The notes below the pieces were generated by a model. The model saw nothing but the letters and a program-made list of their open reading frames with translations. It ran no database searches and had not been told where the DNA came from. From NCBI RefSeq assembly GCF_965279675.1, contig NZ_CBDIIJ010000002.1, positions 434,001 through 498,000 of the forward strand: a stretch of DNA of 64,000 nucleotides. Direction: 5' to 3'. This stretch comes from Mucisphaera sp965279675. Lineage in GTDB: Bacteria > Planctomycetota > Phycisphaerae > Phycisphaerales > Phycisphaeraceae. Positions 9,161-18,136 of the stretch are shown here, piece after piece (position 1 is the stretch's first letter; every line of letters starts with the position of its first letter). The translations under genes and the position numbers were made by a program.

Positions 9161-10975
9161 ATGCTGAACCCGCATTTACATCCCGCAGTGACAGAGCTCA
9201 TGGCGTGCGGCCGTGAGCGTGGTTTTGTCACCTTTGATCAGCTCAACGCCCTGCTACCCGATGAGTACGTCGACCAGAACAAACTGGCTGATTTGCTTCA
9301 GCGGATGCGTCAGGACGGTCTGCGGCTGATTGATGAGGCGCAGATCCCTGCGAGCTTCCGTGGGACGCCCGGGCTGGTGGCCCCACCTCAGGATGCACCG
9401 GGACCTGCGGGCATTGACATGATGCCTCAGGAAGAAGAAGCACCCGTCGCGACAGCGACCGAGGGCCCGGCACCGGCCAGTTCGGAGTCTGGCGAAGCAT
9501 CGGAGCAGGTCGAGGAGCTCGACGAGAACACCAAGGCTGAGCTCGAAAAAGCCCTGAGTGAAGCTGGCGGCAAGCGTATTGACGATCCGGTGCGGATGTA
9601 CCTCACGCAGATGGGCGAGATCAGCCTGCTGACGCGAGACGAGGAGATCCGGCTGGCCAAGAAGATCGAGACGACGCGGATGATCTTCCGGCGTCTGGTG
9701 CTCGAGAACGACTACTCGGTCGCGCAATCCGTTGAAGTGCTTGAGATGGTGGATGCCGGCGATCTGCCATTTGATCGCACCATGAAGATCTCGACGGCGG
9801 AAGACGACGCCAAGGGCAAGATCGCTGCGCGGATTCCCTTCAATCTCAAGACGATCAAGCGTCTGCTGGACCTGAACCGGCAGGACTGGGAAGAGCTCGA
9901 GAAACCTGGACGTAAGAGCAAGACCGAGGTGCTCCGTCTGAACGCTCAGATCGAGACTCGGCGGATGAAGATGGCCCGGCTGATTGAAGAGCTGTCGCTT
10001 CGTACCTCGAAGATCCAGCCCCTGCTCAAGAAGCTGACCTCGATCTCGAACAAGATGAACCACCTGGTTCGGACGCTCGCGGATTCCGAGAAGCATCCCG
10101 ACCGCTACGACCCCGAGGACGTCATGGTGATGACCGAGGAACTCGCGGGCCTGCGGTCGCTGGTGCTGGAAGACCCGGAGGAGTTGGCGGCTCGCGTCAC
10201 CGAGATCCGCTGTGTCTTCGACGAATACGAGCAGGCCAAGCGCGATCTCTCAGGCGGCAACCTCCGCCTGGTGGTCTCGATCGCCAAGAAATACCGCAAC
10301 CGCGGGCTGTCGTTCCTGGACATCATCCAGGAGGGCAACACCGGTCTGATGCGTGCGGTCGACAAGTACGAATACAAGCGTGGCTACAAGTTCTCGACGT
10401 ACGCGACGTGGTGGATTCGTCAGGCGATCACCCGTGCGATCGCCGATCATGCCCGGACGATCCGTATCCCGGTGCACATGATCGAGACGATGAGCAAGCT
10501 GCGGAACATCGCCAAGAATCTGCTTCAGGAACTCAAGCGTGAGCCGACCGTGGAGGAGATCGCCGAGGCGGCGAAGATGCCGATCGCGGAAGCCCGCCGG
10601 GTGATGAAGATCAGCCGGCACCCGATCAGCCTCGACCGGCCCGTTGGCGAGAGCGAGGATTCCTACTTCGGCGACTTTATCGAGGACGAGCACGCGGCGA
10701 ACCCGTCGGAGACCGCGACCAGCGACATGCTGCGTGGTCGGATCGAGCAGGTGCTCAAGACGCTGACCTACCGGGAGCGAGAGATCATCAAGCTCCGGTA
10801 CGGTATTGGTGACGGTTACACCTACACGCTTGAGGAGGTGGGTCGGATCTTCAAGGTCACCCGCGAGCGTGTACGCCAGGTCGAAGCCAAGGCGATCCGC
10901 AAGCTCCAGCACCCGGTTCGGAGCAGGAAGCTTGTCGGCTTTCTCTCGGGCACCGAGGATGATCTACTCGAGTAG
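9161..10975 (+). CDS. rpoD: Primary sigma factor RpoD (sigma-70)
   Basis: Housekeeping sigma factor of 604 residues. Region 1.1 is at about residues 5-80, followed by an acidic Ala/Glu/Pro-rich linker (about 75-130). Region 1.2 begins at DDPVRMYLTQMG. The non-conserved insert between 1.2 and 2 is long, as in group 1 sigmas. Region 2 contains FLDIIQEGNTGLMRAVDKY and the promoter-melting stretch KFSTYATWWIRQAITRAI. Region 4.2 contains the helix-turn-helix TLEEVGRIFKVTRERVRQVE. Length, region 1.1 and position after dnaG all indicate the essential group 1 factor rather than an alternative sigma. Confidence 0.96.
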   Translation: MLNPHLHPAVTELMACGRERGFVTFDQLNALLPDEYVDQNKLADLLQRMRQDGLRLIDEAQIPASFRGTPGLVAPPQDAPGPAGIDMMPQEEEAPVATATEGPAPASSESGEASEQVEELDENTKAELEKALSEAGGKRIDDPVRMYLTQMGEISLLTRDEEIRLAKKIETTRMIFRRLVLENDYSVAQSVEVLEMVDAGDLPFDRTMKISTAEDDAKGKIAARIPFNLKTIKRLLDLNRQDWEELEKPGRKSKTEVLRLNAQIETRRMKMARLIEELSLRTSKIQPLLKKLTSISNKMNHLVRTLADSEKHPDRYDPEDVMVMTEELAGLRSLVLEDPEELAARVTEIRCVFDEYEQAKRDLSGGNLRLVVSIAKKYRNRGLSFLDIIQEGNTGLMRAVDKYEYKRGYKFSTYATWWIRQAITRAIADHARTIRIPVHMIETMSKLRNIAKNLLQELKREPTVEEIAEAAKMPIAEARRVMKISRHPISLDRPVGESEDSYFGDFIEDEHAANPSETATSDMLRGRIEQVLKTLTYREREIIKLRYGIGDGYTYTLEEVGRIFKVTRERVRQVEAKAIRKLQHPVRSRKLVGFLSGTEDDLLE

Positions 10976-11012
10976 TTCGCTGGGCAGGCACCTGCCTATT
11001 GACATCGCAAAG

Positions 11013-11050
11013 AAACAGGAAGCCACGACGCAAGCCGTGGCTTCCTGTTT
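11013..11050. terminator. Bidirectional terminator between rpoD and the glycan cluster
   Basis: Perfect 15-bp inverted repeat AAACAGGAAGCCACG / CGTGGCTTCCTGTTT with an 8-base loop, in the gap between two convergent genes. The A-run before the left arm gives a U-run for minus-strand transcripts and the TTT ending the right arm a shorter one for rpoD, so it can stop transcription from both sides. Confidence 0.85.
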
Positions 11051-11073
11051 ATCCGATGCTTCTGTGATCGGCT

Positions 11074-12051
11074 TCAGGCGGCGAGGCGGTAGCTTGCGCT
11101 GGGTTCGGGGGCTCCGGCAGACGCGATGACCTGCTCGCGGAAGGCCGCATCGGTGATCCACCAGGGCTGTCGGCGGACTTCGTCCCAGAGATAGCGGCCT
11201 GCGCTGGCCGGATCGAGTTCTGCGAGCGCCATGGCGTAGATTCTCGATCGTTCGTCGCAGCTCTTCCAGACGCCATAGCGTTCCCGGGGATCGACCTCGT
11301 CGAGGAAACGCCTTGCGACGGCGACACGTTCCTGCCCCTTGCGAACCGACCGCATGATCGAGCTCATCTCATTGATACGAATCGCGGCGATGGCCCTCGT
11401 AAGGATCTGTGGCTCGTGCCCCTGCGCGAGCAGGCGGGCACAGAGGTCGTAGCACCAGGCGAAACGCAGCTTGGGGTCGGCCGGGCCGGCCTCCTCCAGA
11501 AGCGATCGTCGATAGAAGGCGGCTCCACGGGCGGGCTCGCCCTGAACGTGCCGGAGGAACGGGGCCAGACTCAGCTGCCGGATCGGGGCCAGGGGCTCTG
11601 CGAGTTGTCCGGTTTCATCCAGTGCGACGGCCTGGCCCACCAGCCAGTCGGGGCCGTCGCGGTCAGACATCCTGCGGGCAACGTCTCCTAGGACCTGGGG
11701 CATGAGCAGCGCATCGGCGTCCAGGAATCCGACAATAGAACCGGTCGCGACCTCGAGTGCGCGGTTGATGGCTTCTGCCGGACCGGTGTCGGTGTGGGCG
11801 TCGAACCAGTTGATGTGAGCTTCGTAGCGGTCAAGGATGTCGAGCGTCTGGTCCCGGGACCCGCCATCGACGACCAGCAGTTCGGTCTCAGCGTAGCCTT
11901 GGTCGAGGACCGAGCAGAGGGTGCTTTCGAGCGTATCGCCCGCATGGAAGCAGGGGATAATAAGCGTAACCCTGGGCCTGCCCGACTGGCTGAGCTTGCG
12001 TGCGGGGTTGAGTGCCTGACGGCGACGGGCTTTGGGTTTGTGCTGTTCCAT
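11074..12051 (-). CDS. Family 2 glycosyltransferase
   Basis: GT-A fold, GT2-type sugar transferase, last gene of the glycan cluster. The nucleotide-binding core starts at about residue 28 with VTLIIPCFHAGDTLESTL; the metal-binding motif is FLDADALL near 120. I start at the ATG giving MEQHKPKARRR. The frame stays open much further upstream, but that extension lies across the preceding gene and is low-complexity Ser/Thr sequence, so it is not coding. No clear ribosome site is visible. It ends Y-R-L-A-A, sharing the Arg-x-Ala-Ala tail of this cluster. The sugar and acceptor are unknown. Confidence 0.85.
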   Translation of the reverse strand: MEQHKPKARRRQALNPARKLSQSGRPRVTLIIPCFHAGDTLESTLCSVLDQGYAETELLVVDGGSRDQTLDILDRYEAHINWFDAHTDTGPAEAINRALEVATGSIVGFLDADALLMPQVLGDVARRMSDRDGPDWLVGQAVALDETGQLAEPLAPIRQLSLAPFLRHVQGEPARGAAFYRRSLLEEAGPADPKLRFAWCYDLCARLLAQGHEPQILTRAIAAIRINEMSSIMRSVRKGQERVAVARRFLDEVDPRERYGVWKSCDERSRIYAMALAELDPASAGRYLWDEVRRQPWWITDAAFREQVIASAGAPEPSASYRLAA

Positions 12052-12130
12052 GCTGGTAGAGGCATCGGCTAGTCGCTGGTCATCCGGCAAGGGGTGAGAC
12101 TTACCGGGCGTAGCCGGAAACTGATTCCGC

Positions 12131-13006
12131 TCAGGCGGCCTGTGGCTGCCCATGCCAAAGCTGATGGCGTACCTGCTGGGACAAGAGCCACCAGGGATGT
12201 CTGATGACCTGAGACCAGGGACGGTGGCCGATTTGAGCGAGCGTCGCTGCGCGGTGCTGGTAGGCGGTTCTTCGGTACACCGACCAGCGGTCACGGATAG
12301 GCAGATTGCGTGCGTAAGCTCGCTCGACGAGCACGTGCTCGTGGATGAAGCCCTCTGGCTGAGCGCAGGTCTTGCTCGTTTCGTGCATGCGGTAAGTGGC
12401 GATGGGCTGATCGATGACATCTGGTTTGAGGCCGGCCGACAACAGTCTGAGCCACCACTCGAAGTCCATGCAGTAGTGGAGGCGTTCATCGAGGAAGCCC
12501 AGCTGCTCGTGCAGGTTGCGATTCCACCAGACGCCTGGCTGCGGGAAGCAGAATGGCTGACTGGCTGAGCGCAGCAGCGTGGATGCAAGAGTGATAGCTT
12601 GCGTTCGCTTTTCGAGCTTGAGGACTGCGCCGTCGGCGTCGATGTGCTGTACCCATCCGCCGAACCACTGTGTGCTGGGGTGCGTCTTGATGTGGCTGGC
12701 GACTGTACTCAAAGCATTACGTAAGAGCGTGTCGTCCGAGCACAACCAGGTCACATAGTCACCGCTTGCCAGCTTCAGGCCTTTGTTGATCGCCTGAGTC
12801 TGACCATCGTCTTCCTCGCAAACAAGAACGTCGATGGCCGATCGATACTGCGCAAGTACGTCTGAGGTCTTATCCGTGGATTTACCGTCAATGACAATAA
12901 GTTCGAGATCCGGGTATCGCTGATCCAGGATGCTGTCCAGCGTCATGGGCAGGTAAGCACACTGGTTAAAACTGGGGACCACGATGCTGAGGCGAGGCAG
13001 GGACAT
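12131..13006 (-). CDS. Family 2 glycosyltransferase
   Basis: GT-A glycosyltransferase of 291 residues with LSIVVPSFNQCAYLPMTL at residues 6-23, a D-D-x metal-binding site (LCSDDTLL, about 90-97) and MDFEWWLRLL near 185, the common GT2 acceptor-side motif. GGAG lies seven bases before the ATG, and the ribosome site overlaps the end of the upstream glycosyltransferase, implying coupled translation. It ends Q-P-Q-A-A. It probably adds one residue of the exported glycan. Confidence 0.88.
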   Translation of the reverse strand: MSLPRLSIVVPSFNQCAYLPMTLDSILDQRYPDLELIVIDGKSTDKTSDVLAQYRSAIDVLVCEEDDGQTQAINKGLKLASGDYVTWLCSDDTLLRNALSTVASHIKTHPSTQWFGGWVQHIDADGAVLKLEKRTQAITLASTLLRSASQPFCFPQPGVWWNRNLHEQLGFLDERLHYCMDFEWWLRLLSAGLKPDVIDQPIATYRMHETSKTCAQPEGFIHEHVLVERAYARNLPIRDRWSVYRRTAYQHRAATLAQIGHRPWSQVIRHPWWLLSQQVRHQLWHGQPQAA

Positions 13007-13014
13007 GCGTACTC

Positions 13015-13887
13015 CTAAGCGGCTTGTTCCAGGGGAGTACGTGTTTTCAGATCATCTTCACGCAGCACAGGCAGGGACTGGACTTCGAGGGCTTCCGAGG
13101 GTGACGTGCGTCCCTGATAGGTCAGCACCAGCCATTCGCTGGCGAGGGTGTAGGCAAAATAGATACCCGAAAGCAGAAAACCCCTGGCTCCCAGACGCCA
13201 GCCGTCGAAGTCACGGAGGCTTCGATAGAGTTCGATGAAAGGTCGGGACAGGGCACGACGCCAGGTAAACTTCAGGCCGTTGCCTGCCAGCGCCCTGGCC
13301 TCGGTATGGGCGTAGCGGGTGAGGTGTCGTCTCAGCAGCTCCGCGTAGCTGTTCGACCAGTAATGGCGCATGTGATTATCGCCGTCCCACGGGATACGGA
13401 CTTCGCGTTGGCCCTCATCCAGCCGTGTCAGCCGATTGGCCCACGGGAGGATCCGACATCGCTGGCGATGAACCAGACGCTGCTTGTAGGTCAATGTGCC
13501 CCAGACGGTGCCATCGAGTCGCTGGTGTTTGAAGTAGAAACGCATCGGCAGCGAGATTGCACCAAGATCGGTCTCGGCGTTGAGCGTGCATCGCATCTGC
13601 GTGACAAGGCCGGGCGGGATGGCTTCATCCGGATCAACCAACAAGATCCAGTCGTGCCTGGCGATGGCTGCGGCCGCGGCACGTGTGGGTTCAGCAATCG
13701 GTGCAGGGTCGACGTGAAAGAGCCGGTCGGCATGAGCACGCGCCAGCTCGAGTGACCCATCGGTCGAGCCCATATCGATCACAATCAACTCGTCTGCCCA
13801 GGAGAGTGAGGGCAGGCACTTCTCAAGATGGGCCCGTTCATTGCGGGCGATCACAATCGCGCTGACTGGTGTAGGCGTCTGAGTCAT
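13015..13887 (-). CDS. Family 2 glycosyltransferase, WaaE-like
   Basis: A 290-residue GT2 enzyme resembling the WaaE/KdtX lipopolysaccharide-core group: VSAIVIARNERAHLEKCL, then WADELIVIDMGSTDGSLELA and LVDPDEAIPPG, with an Arg/Trp-rich C-terminal half. I choose the ATG at 13887 (GAGAAG three bases before it); an ATG 18 bases upstream would overlap the preceding gene by 11 bases. It ends L-E-Q-A-A. The resemblance is from motif recognition only; the true substrate is unknown. Confidence 0.86.
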   Translation of the reverse strand: MTQTPTPVSAIVIARNERAHLEKCLPSLSWADELIVIDMGSTDGSLELARAHADRLFHVDPAPIAEPTRAAAAAIARHDWILLVDPDEAIPPGLVTQMRCTLNAETDLGAISLPMRFYFKHQRLDGTVWGTLTYKQRLVHRQRCRILPWANRLTRLDEGQREVRIPWDGDNHMRHYWSNSYAELLRRHLTRYAHTEARALAGNGLKFTWRRALSRPFIELYRSLRDFDGWRLGARGFLLSGIYFAYTLASEWLVLTYQGRTSPSEALEVQSLPVLREDDLKTRTPLEQAA

Positions 13888-13894
13888 GGGCTTC

Positions 13895-14770
13895 TCAGGC
13901 TGCAAGTCGGAGACGCTGTACGACCTTGTGCTTGATCCGACGGTGCCAGGGCATCCACTGCTGTCGCACCCACTCGAGGTGCTTCAGCAAGCCCTCTGGC
14001 GGATCGGTGTCGTGGGATACATCCAGCCCGCGGAAGGGTAGATGCTTGAGATTCCGTGCACGCCATGCCGAGGTATGCACCTGAGGCTGGTAGTTGACAG
14101 AATGCTCTGCCGTTGATGGGTGCCAGGGATGGTAAAGCCTGATCTCGGGGTGCCAGCTGACCGGGATACCCAGAACCTTGAGACGGGTGTAGACGTCCAG
14201 GCAGTTGGCGTGGAAGCCTGTGGCGAAGATTGGGTGCTGGTCGTAACCGTTGATCTGCTCGATCCACGTCTTGCGGATCGACAGGCAGGCTCCGTGATTG
14301 GATGGGTTGGTGATGCTGGTCACGCGCTTGAGGTGGTTGATATCCACCTCGTCCCGATGATCTTCCTTCGCTTCGTTGTAGCGGTAGCAATAGAGTGCGA
14401 GTCGCGGCTGATCCCGGTGTGCTTCGAGAATCTGCGAGAGGAAGCACGGCTCGGTGATCACATCGGCATCGATGATGACCAGGATGTCGCCTCGAGCTTC
14501 GGTGATGCCGCGGTTGAAGCAGTAGGAAGCGTGGTAGGTACCCGACCGGCCGAGGGTGATGGCTCGAAAGTTGGGTTGATGATCCAGGCGACCTTGAAGG
14601 TCGTCGTGGATCTGGCTGCCATGCTCGACCCAGATCAGCTCGTAGTCTTCACGCGGCAGGTCTTGATTCGCGAGGTAATCGATCGACTCGAACCTCTCTC
14701 GGAACCCGCCGTCGACCATGATGATGGAGATCGTCGGTCGGCTGGATAATGGCTTGTTTGGCTGGCTCAT
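13895..14770 (-). CDS. Family 2 glycosyltransferase with GT7C-like C-terminal part
   Basis: A 291-residue GT-A enzyme. The fold begins at about residue 13 (ISIIMVDGGFRERFE), has an unusual conserved stretch GRSGTYHASYCFNRGI near 75-90, the metal site VIIDADVITEPCFL at about 98-111, and NHGACLSIRKTWIEQINGYD at about 160, which is the Glyco_transf_7C-type acceptor motif. The first 122 bases also lie inside the 3' end of the upstream sulfotransferase frame. Coding in this frame is certain because the GT core motif starts there. It ends L-R-L-A-A. Confidence 0.87.
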   Translation of the reverse strand: MSQPNKPLSSRPTISIIMVDGGFRERFESIDYLANQDLPREDYELIWVEHGSQIHDDLQGRLDHQPNFRAITLGRSGTYHASYCFNRGITEARGDILVIIDADVITEPCFLSQILEAHRDQPRLALYCYRYNEAKEDHRDEVDINHLKRVTSITNPSNHGACLSIRKTWIEQINGYDQHPIFATGFHANCLDVYTRLKVLGIPVSWHPEIRLYHPWHPSTAEHSVNYQPQVHTSAWRARNLKHLPFRGLDVSHDTDPPEGLLKHLEWVRQQWMPWHRRIKHKVVQRLRLAA

Positions 14771-15914
14771 GCGCTTTGTTACTCCGACCGGTCATGGGGT
14801 CGCCGGAGGATGTCATCGGGTGTTCGCCGGATGGCGGAGCAGCGCCAGGCATGGTCGTTCTTATGGGTCTGACCATGAGACGTCGGGCCTTGCGTGCCAG
14901 GCGTAGACCGCCGTCTTTGAGTGCACCCAGCCACCCCTTTTCTCGGACGCGGTTGAGCCAGATAAGTCGTTCGAACTCAACAGAGCGACGCTCTGCGGGG
15001 GGAACCCGGATTAGTTCATCGAGTGAATGTGTGGCTAGTAGCTGCGTGCGAGATGGCTGGCAGCGGTCCAGAATGGTCTCAAGCTCGACACGGCTGTACC
15101 CAAGGGCGTTGAGTGTTTCTTCGCCAAGTTGATCGAGGTAATCCGAAGCGCAACGCCAGAGCTGTGGGTCCGTCAGCGACTCGGCCCACCGATCGATGTG
15201 ATGTGCATCAGGGCGTTGCTTCTTATGGGCGTGGGTGGGATCACCCAGCGTCCATTGCGGCTGGGGCGACTGGTTGTAGCGAAGCAGCCTATCGTCCCAA
15301 GGCAGGTTTAGGGTGCCTAGTAGCGATGAGAGCTCTGTCTGCGGGTGACGAACCAGCGATTCGTAGTGGATGACGTGATCGACAAGCCTCGAATCTCTGA
15401 TTGAGTTGGCCAGAAGGTCGGGTGCCAGTTGCAGATCATCTGCGGAGTCGTACAGGTGAAACCAGCGTTGGCCGATCCAGGTGTTGCAGATGGAGGTTAG
15501 GACAGCCAGCGGATTGCGAACAAGAACCACGATTCTGGCTTGCGGGAAGAGTTCGCGAAGCTCGGGGAGGATGTAGTAGTACCTCGGCGTTTTATCGAGA
15601 CAACAGCTGGCATGCTGCTCCAGGCACCATGTCCTGTAGTGCTGCAGCAGACTCTGCCTTGACCCTTCGAGGAAAGCCTCGCGGCTGTTCGGCAATGCCT
15701 CGAAAGCAAGCTTGAAGGTGCCTTCATTGAAACGAGCCTGCCAGAGGTCGGGGCGTAACGGCAGGACCGCGTGCAACGCCAGCCAGGGCTCACCCGCGGT
15801 AGCAATGCCTGGATGAGCCCCGAGCATCCGCTGCAACAGCGTCGAACCGGCTCTTGGCTGTGAAACCAGGAAGGTCAGACCCCGTCCCTCATGATCCGGC
15901 AGCTGGCTGGACAT
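14649..15914 (-). CDS. Sulfotransferase family protein
   Basis: Likely PAPS-dependent sulfotransferase acting on the glycan. The 5'-phosphosulfate-binding loop is SQPRAGSTLLQ at about residues 18-28, the catalytic-region GEPWLAL follows at about 41, and the 3'-phosphate-binding stretch RIVVLVRNPLAVLTS is at about 125-140. The sulfotransferase fold ends by about residue 330. The C-terminal 40 residues are read across the start of the next glycosyltransferase (122-base overlap in a different frame), yet the frame ends S-R-P-A-A, the tail shared by its neighbours. A frameshift that removed an earlier stop is the alternative. The start is three bases after the upstream stop. Confidence 0.84.
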   Translation of the reverse strand: MSSQLPDHEGRGLTFLVSQPRAGSTLLQRMLGAHPGIATAGEPWLALHAVLPLRPDLWQARFNEGTFKLAFEALPNSREAFLEGSRQSLLQHYRTWCLEQHASCCLDKTPRYYYILPELRELFPQARIVVLVRNPLAVLTSICNTWIGQRWFHLYDSADDLQLAPDLLANSIRDSRLVDHVIHYESLVRHPQTELSSLLGTLNLPWDDRLLRYNQSPQPQWTLGDPTHAHKKQRPDAHHIDRWAESLTDPQLWRCASDYLDQLGEETLNALGYSRVELETILDRCQPSRTQLLATHSLDELIRVPPAERRSVEFERLIWLNRVREKGWLGALKDGGLRLARKARRLMVRPIRTTMPGAAPPSGEHPMTSSGDPMTGRSNKAHEPAKQAIIQPTDDLHHHGRRRVPREVRVDRLPRESRPAA

Positions 15915-15917
15915 GGC

Positions 15918-16796
15918 TTATGCCGCCCTTCTGTAAAGGGCCTTGAGGCCGTAGCTCACGGCGTTTTTCAGATCTAGGCTTCGCAACGACCGATGGGCGG
16001 CTCTGCTCGCGAAAATCTGTTCGAGCTGATCGAAGCACCTCGTGGCGGCAAGTCGGTCGGCTGCCTCAAGCCGGTCGATCAGATCCTGATGCTTGCGTCT
16101 GATGTGTGTCACAGCGGCGAGATGTTTACGAGGGTCTTGGCGTGAGACACCGCCGGGGTGCAGCCTGTATTCGGAGCCCAACTCTGGACAGTAATGGAAC
16201 GCGGCACCCGCAGCAGCGAGCCGGATCCGGAGTTCCCAGTCCTCGTAGAGATTGATGTTGGCGTCGTATCCGGCGACTTCGTGGAAGAGGTGCCTGGGCA
16301 GGAGTTCATTGCGGAAGACCATCCCACGCGGGAAAGCACGGGCAAGCAACACTGGCAGCACGTTTCCCGTGGGCACATCATCGCCAGCCGCCCAACGATT
16401 GAGGATATTCCCGGAGGGATCGATGGTCTGAAAGTTAGAGAAGAGAATGGCTTGCTTCGGTAGCGAGATTGCCACCGCGATTTCATTCTCGATACGCGCT
16501 GGCAGCATCCTGTCGTCACCATCGAGGTAGGTCATCCAATGCCCTGTGCAGAGTGAGGCTGCGTGAGACTTGGTCGCTGAGACACCCCGATTAGTAGCGT
16601 GAAAGGCATAGTCGATCCTGCCCGGATACCGGATCGCGTAAGACCGGATGAGTTCCTGAGACCCGTCCGAAGAGGCATCATCGACGATCACGATCTGATC
16701 GACCGGTCGGGTCTGAGCAAGCACGGAATCGACCGCCTCGATCAGGTAGTCCCTGTGGTTATAGGACGTGATGAAGACACTCACCGAATCGTGCAT
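15918..16796 (-). CDS. Family 2 glycosyltransferase
   Basis: A 292-residue GT2 enzyme with VSVFITSYNHRDYLIEAVDS at residues 5-24, VIVDDASSDGSQELI at about 36-50, and the metal site YLDGDDRMLPARI at about 90-102. Then EDWELRIRLAAAG near 195 marks the acceptor side. AAGGA seven bases before the ATG supports the start. It ends Y-R-R-A-A and is followed by the sulfotransferase gene three bases later. Confidence 0.88.
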   Translation of the reverse strand: MHDSVSVFITSYNHRDYLIEAVDSVLAQTRPVDQIVIVDDASSDGSQELIRSYAIRYPGRIDYAFHATNRGVSATKSHAASLCTGHWMTYLDGDDRMLPARIENEIAVAISLPKQAILFSNFQTIDPSGNILNRWAAGDDVPTGNVLPVLLARAFPRGMVFRNELLPRHLFHEVAGYDANINLYEDWELRIRLAAAGAAFHYCPELGSEYRLHPGGVSRQDPRKHLAAVTHIRRKHQDLIDRLEAADRLAATRCFDQLEQIFASRAAHRSLRSLDLKNAVSYGLKALYRRAA

Positions 16797-16843
16797 CGAA
16801 GGGTCCTTGGGTCGATCGATGCTTCGGTTATCGACACGGCTTG

Positions 16844-18136
16844 TCAGGCGGCCATACGTTGGCCGGCAGACTGTGTAATCGGACGCGTCTCGAAAGCCGG
16901 CATCTCTCGCCTGGTCTGACTGAGGTGGCTCGCCGTGTTGACTAACAGGTCATCGATCATCCGAACGATCTCATCCACCGAGACGGAGGCCGGAACCGCC
17001 CGGCAGCGGTAGAGCTCTCGTCTGGGGTCGGTGTCGTGAAGCAGGAGGTCCTGCCCGAGATTCGGCCAGCGTGTTCTTGGCATCAGGTCGATCACCGCGC
17101 CCGCGTGAGCCGATGGCAGCAGCATGTTCGACCCGTGGACACCCACAACCACGTGACTCCTGGCGTAGCGCTGGCACCAGGCTTTCTCGGTGGCTTCATC
17201 GATCGTTCTGGTGCGCAGGTCCTGTATCGGGCCTGACCGGGGTGCAGGGTCACCCAAACCGACCAACGCAAAATCGAGATGTGGATAGCGCTTGTGAAGT
17301 CGTTGCGCGAGCGTTTTCACAGCCAGTCGTTGAGCCTTCGTGGCCGTTGGCATGCCAGCTTGATCAAGCCCAAGTATCGCCTTGAGTTTCTGACGCCATC
17401 GTCCTGCAGGCAGCGGTTCGGGCCAAACGCGATCATCCCTCCAGATGAAGGTGACCACGGGCCGTTCTGTCGCGTTCTGCCAGCCCGTGGGATCGAAAGG
17501 ACGCACGCCGGTGAAGCGATCGATGCTGACATCCTGTGGAGCGGGGTGCGGCGTGCTCAGGCTGAGTCGGACCTCCTTGAAGTCCGAAAGCCGCTGGTGA
17601 ATCCAGCGATCGAGTCCATCCGACCAGCGTGTTCCCGAGGCCAGCGGCCAATCGACCGACCAGACCTCGGCAACCCCGTCAGGCACCAGCCAGCGCAGTT
17701 CCCCGGGGATCATCAGGATGATGTCATGGGATGGCGACTCATCCAGCTCGCGCTGGACACTAAGCAGCTTGAGCAGGCCGTGACCGTAGAGCCGGTCGAG
17801 GGTGTTGACCAGCAGTGGTCGCCTGATGGGTCTGAAGGACTCGACCGTGATCTGAGGGCAAGTATCTTCACGCGACCTGAATCCATCAGCCAGCCAGTCG
17901 GCGAACCACGGTGCCTCATCGCGTCCAAACACCTCACCCGTTGAAGCCTGAAGGGTCATCGGCGTCAGCAGCCCGTTGCCTGCGAGCAGATCGAGGTAAT
18001 ACTCGGCAGCGCACGTGGGGCAGCGCATGCTGGCGAGATTGCGCATGCCTGTGATCGCCCAATCCGTCTGTACCAGTTTCGTGCCATCCGAAGGGCAGCG
18101 TGTCTCCCGTCTGAAGGCAGGGAGAAGCGATGTCAC
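16844..18136 (-). CDS. GT61-like glycosyltransferase with N-terminal zinc ribbon
   Basis: A 430-residue protein. The N-terminus has a Cys pair and a CxxC pair (RCPSDGTKL and MRCPTCAAEYY, about residues 13-43) that could bind zinc. The C-terminal half ends with SHVVVGVHGSNMLLPSAHAGAVIDLMP, which resembles the HGxxxTNLLF-type motif of GT61 and related GT-B enzymes. The start is a GTG that overlaps the stop of the upstream methyltransferase gene (GTGA). It ends Q-R-M-A-A. Assignment to GT61 rests on one motif and should be regarded as tentative. Confidence 0.7.
   Translation of the reverse strand: MTSLLPAFRRETRCPSDGTKLVQTDWAITGMRNLASMRCPTCAAEYYLDLLAGNGLLTPMTLQASTGEVFGRDEAPWFADWLADGFRSREDTCPQITVESFRPIRRPLLVNTLDRLYGHGLLKLLSVQRELDESPSHDIILMIPGELRWLVPDGVAEVWSVDWPLASGTRWSDGLDRWIHQRLSDFKEVRLSLSTPHPAPQDVSIDRFTGVRPFDPTGWQNATERPVVTFIWRDDRVWPEPLPAGRWRQKLKAILGLDQAGMPTATKAQRLAVKTLAQRLHKRYPHLDFALVGLGDPAPRSGPIQDLRTRTIDEATEKAWCQRYARSHVVVGVHGSNMLLPSAHAGAVIDLMPRTRWPNLGQDLLLHDTDPRRELYRCRAVPASVSVDEIVRMIDDLLVNTASHLSQTRREMPAFETRPITQSAGQRMAA

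Noticed and set aside
12052..12588. N-terminal extension of the last glycosyltransferase frame of the glycan cluster
   Set aside because: The extra 179 residues are Ser/Thr-rich, lie across the coding region of the neighbouring glycosyltransferase and precede the conserved fold start.
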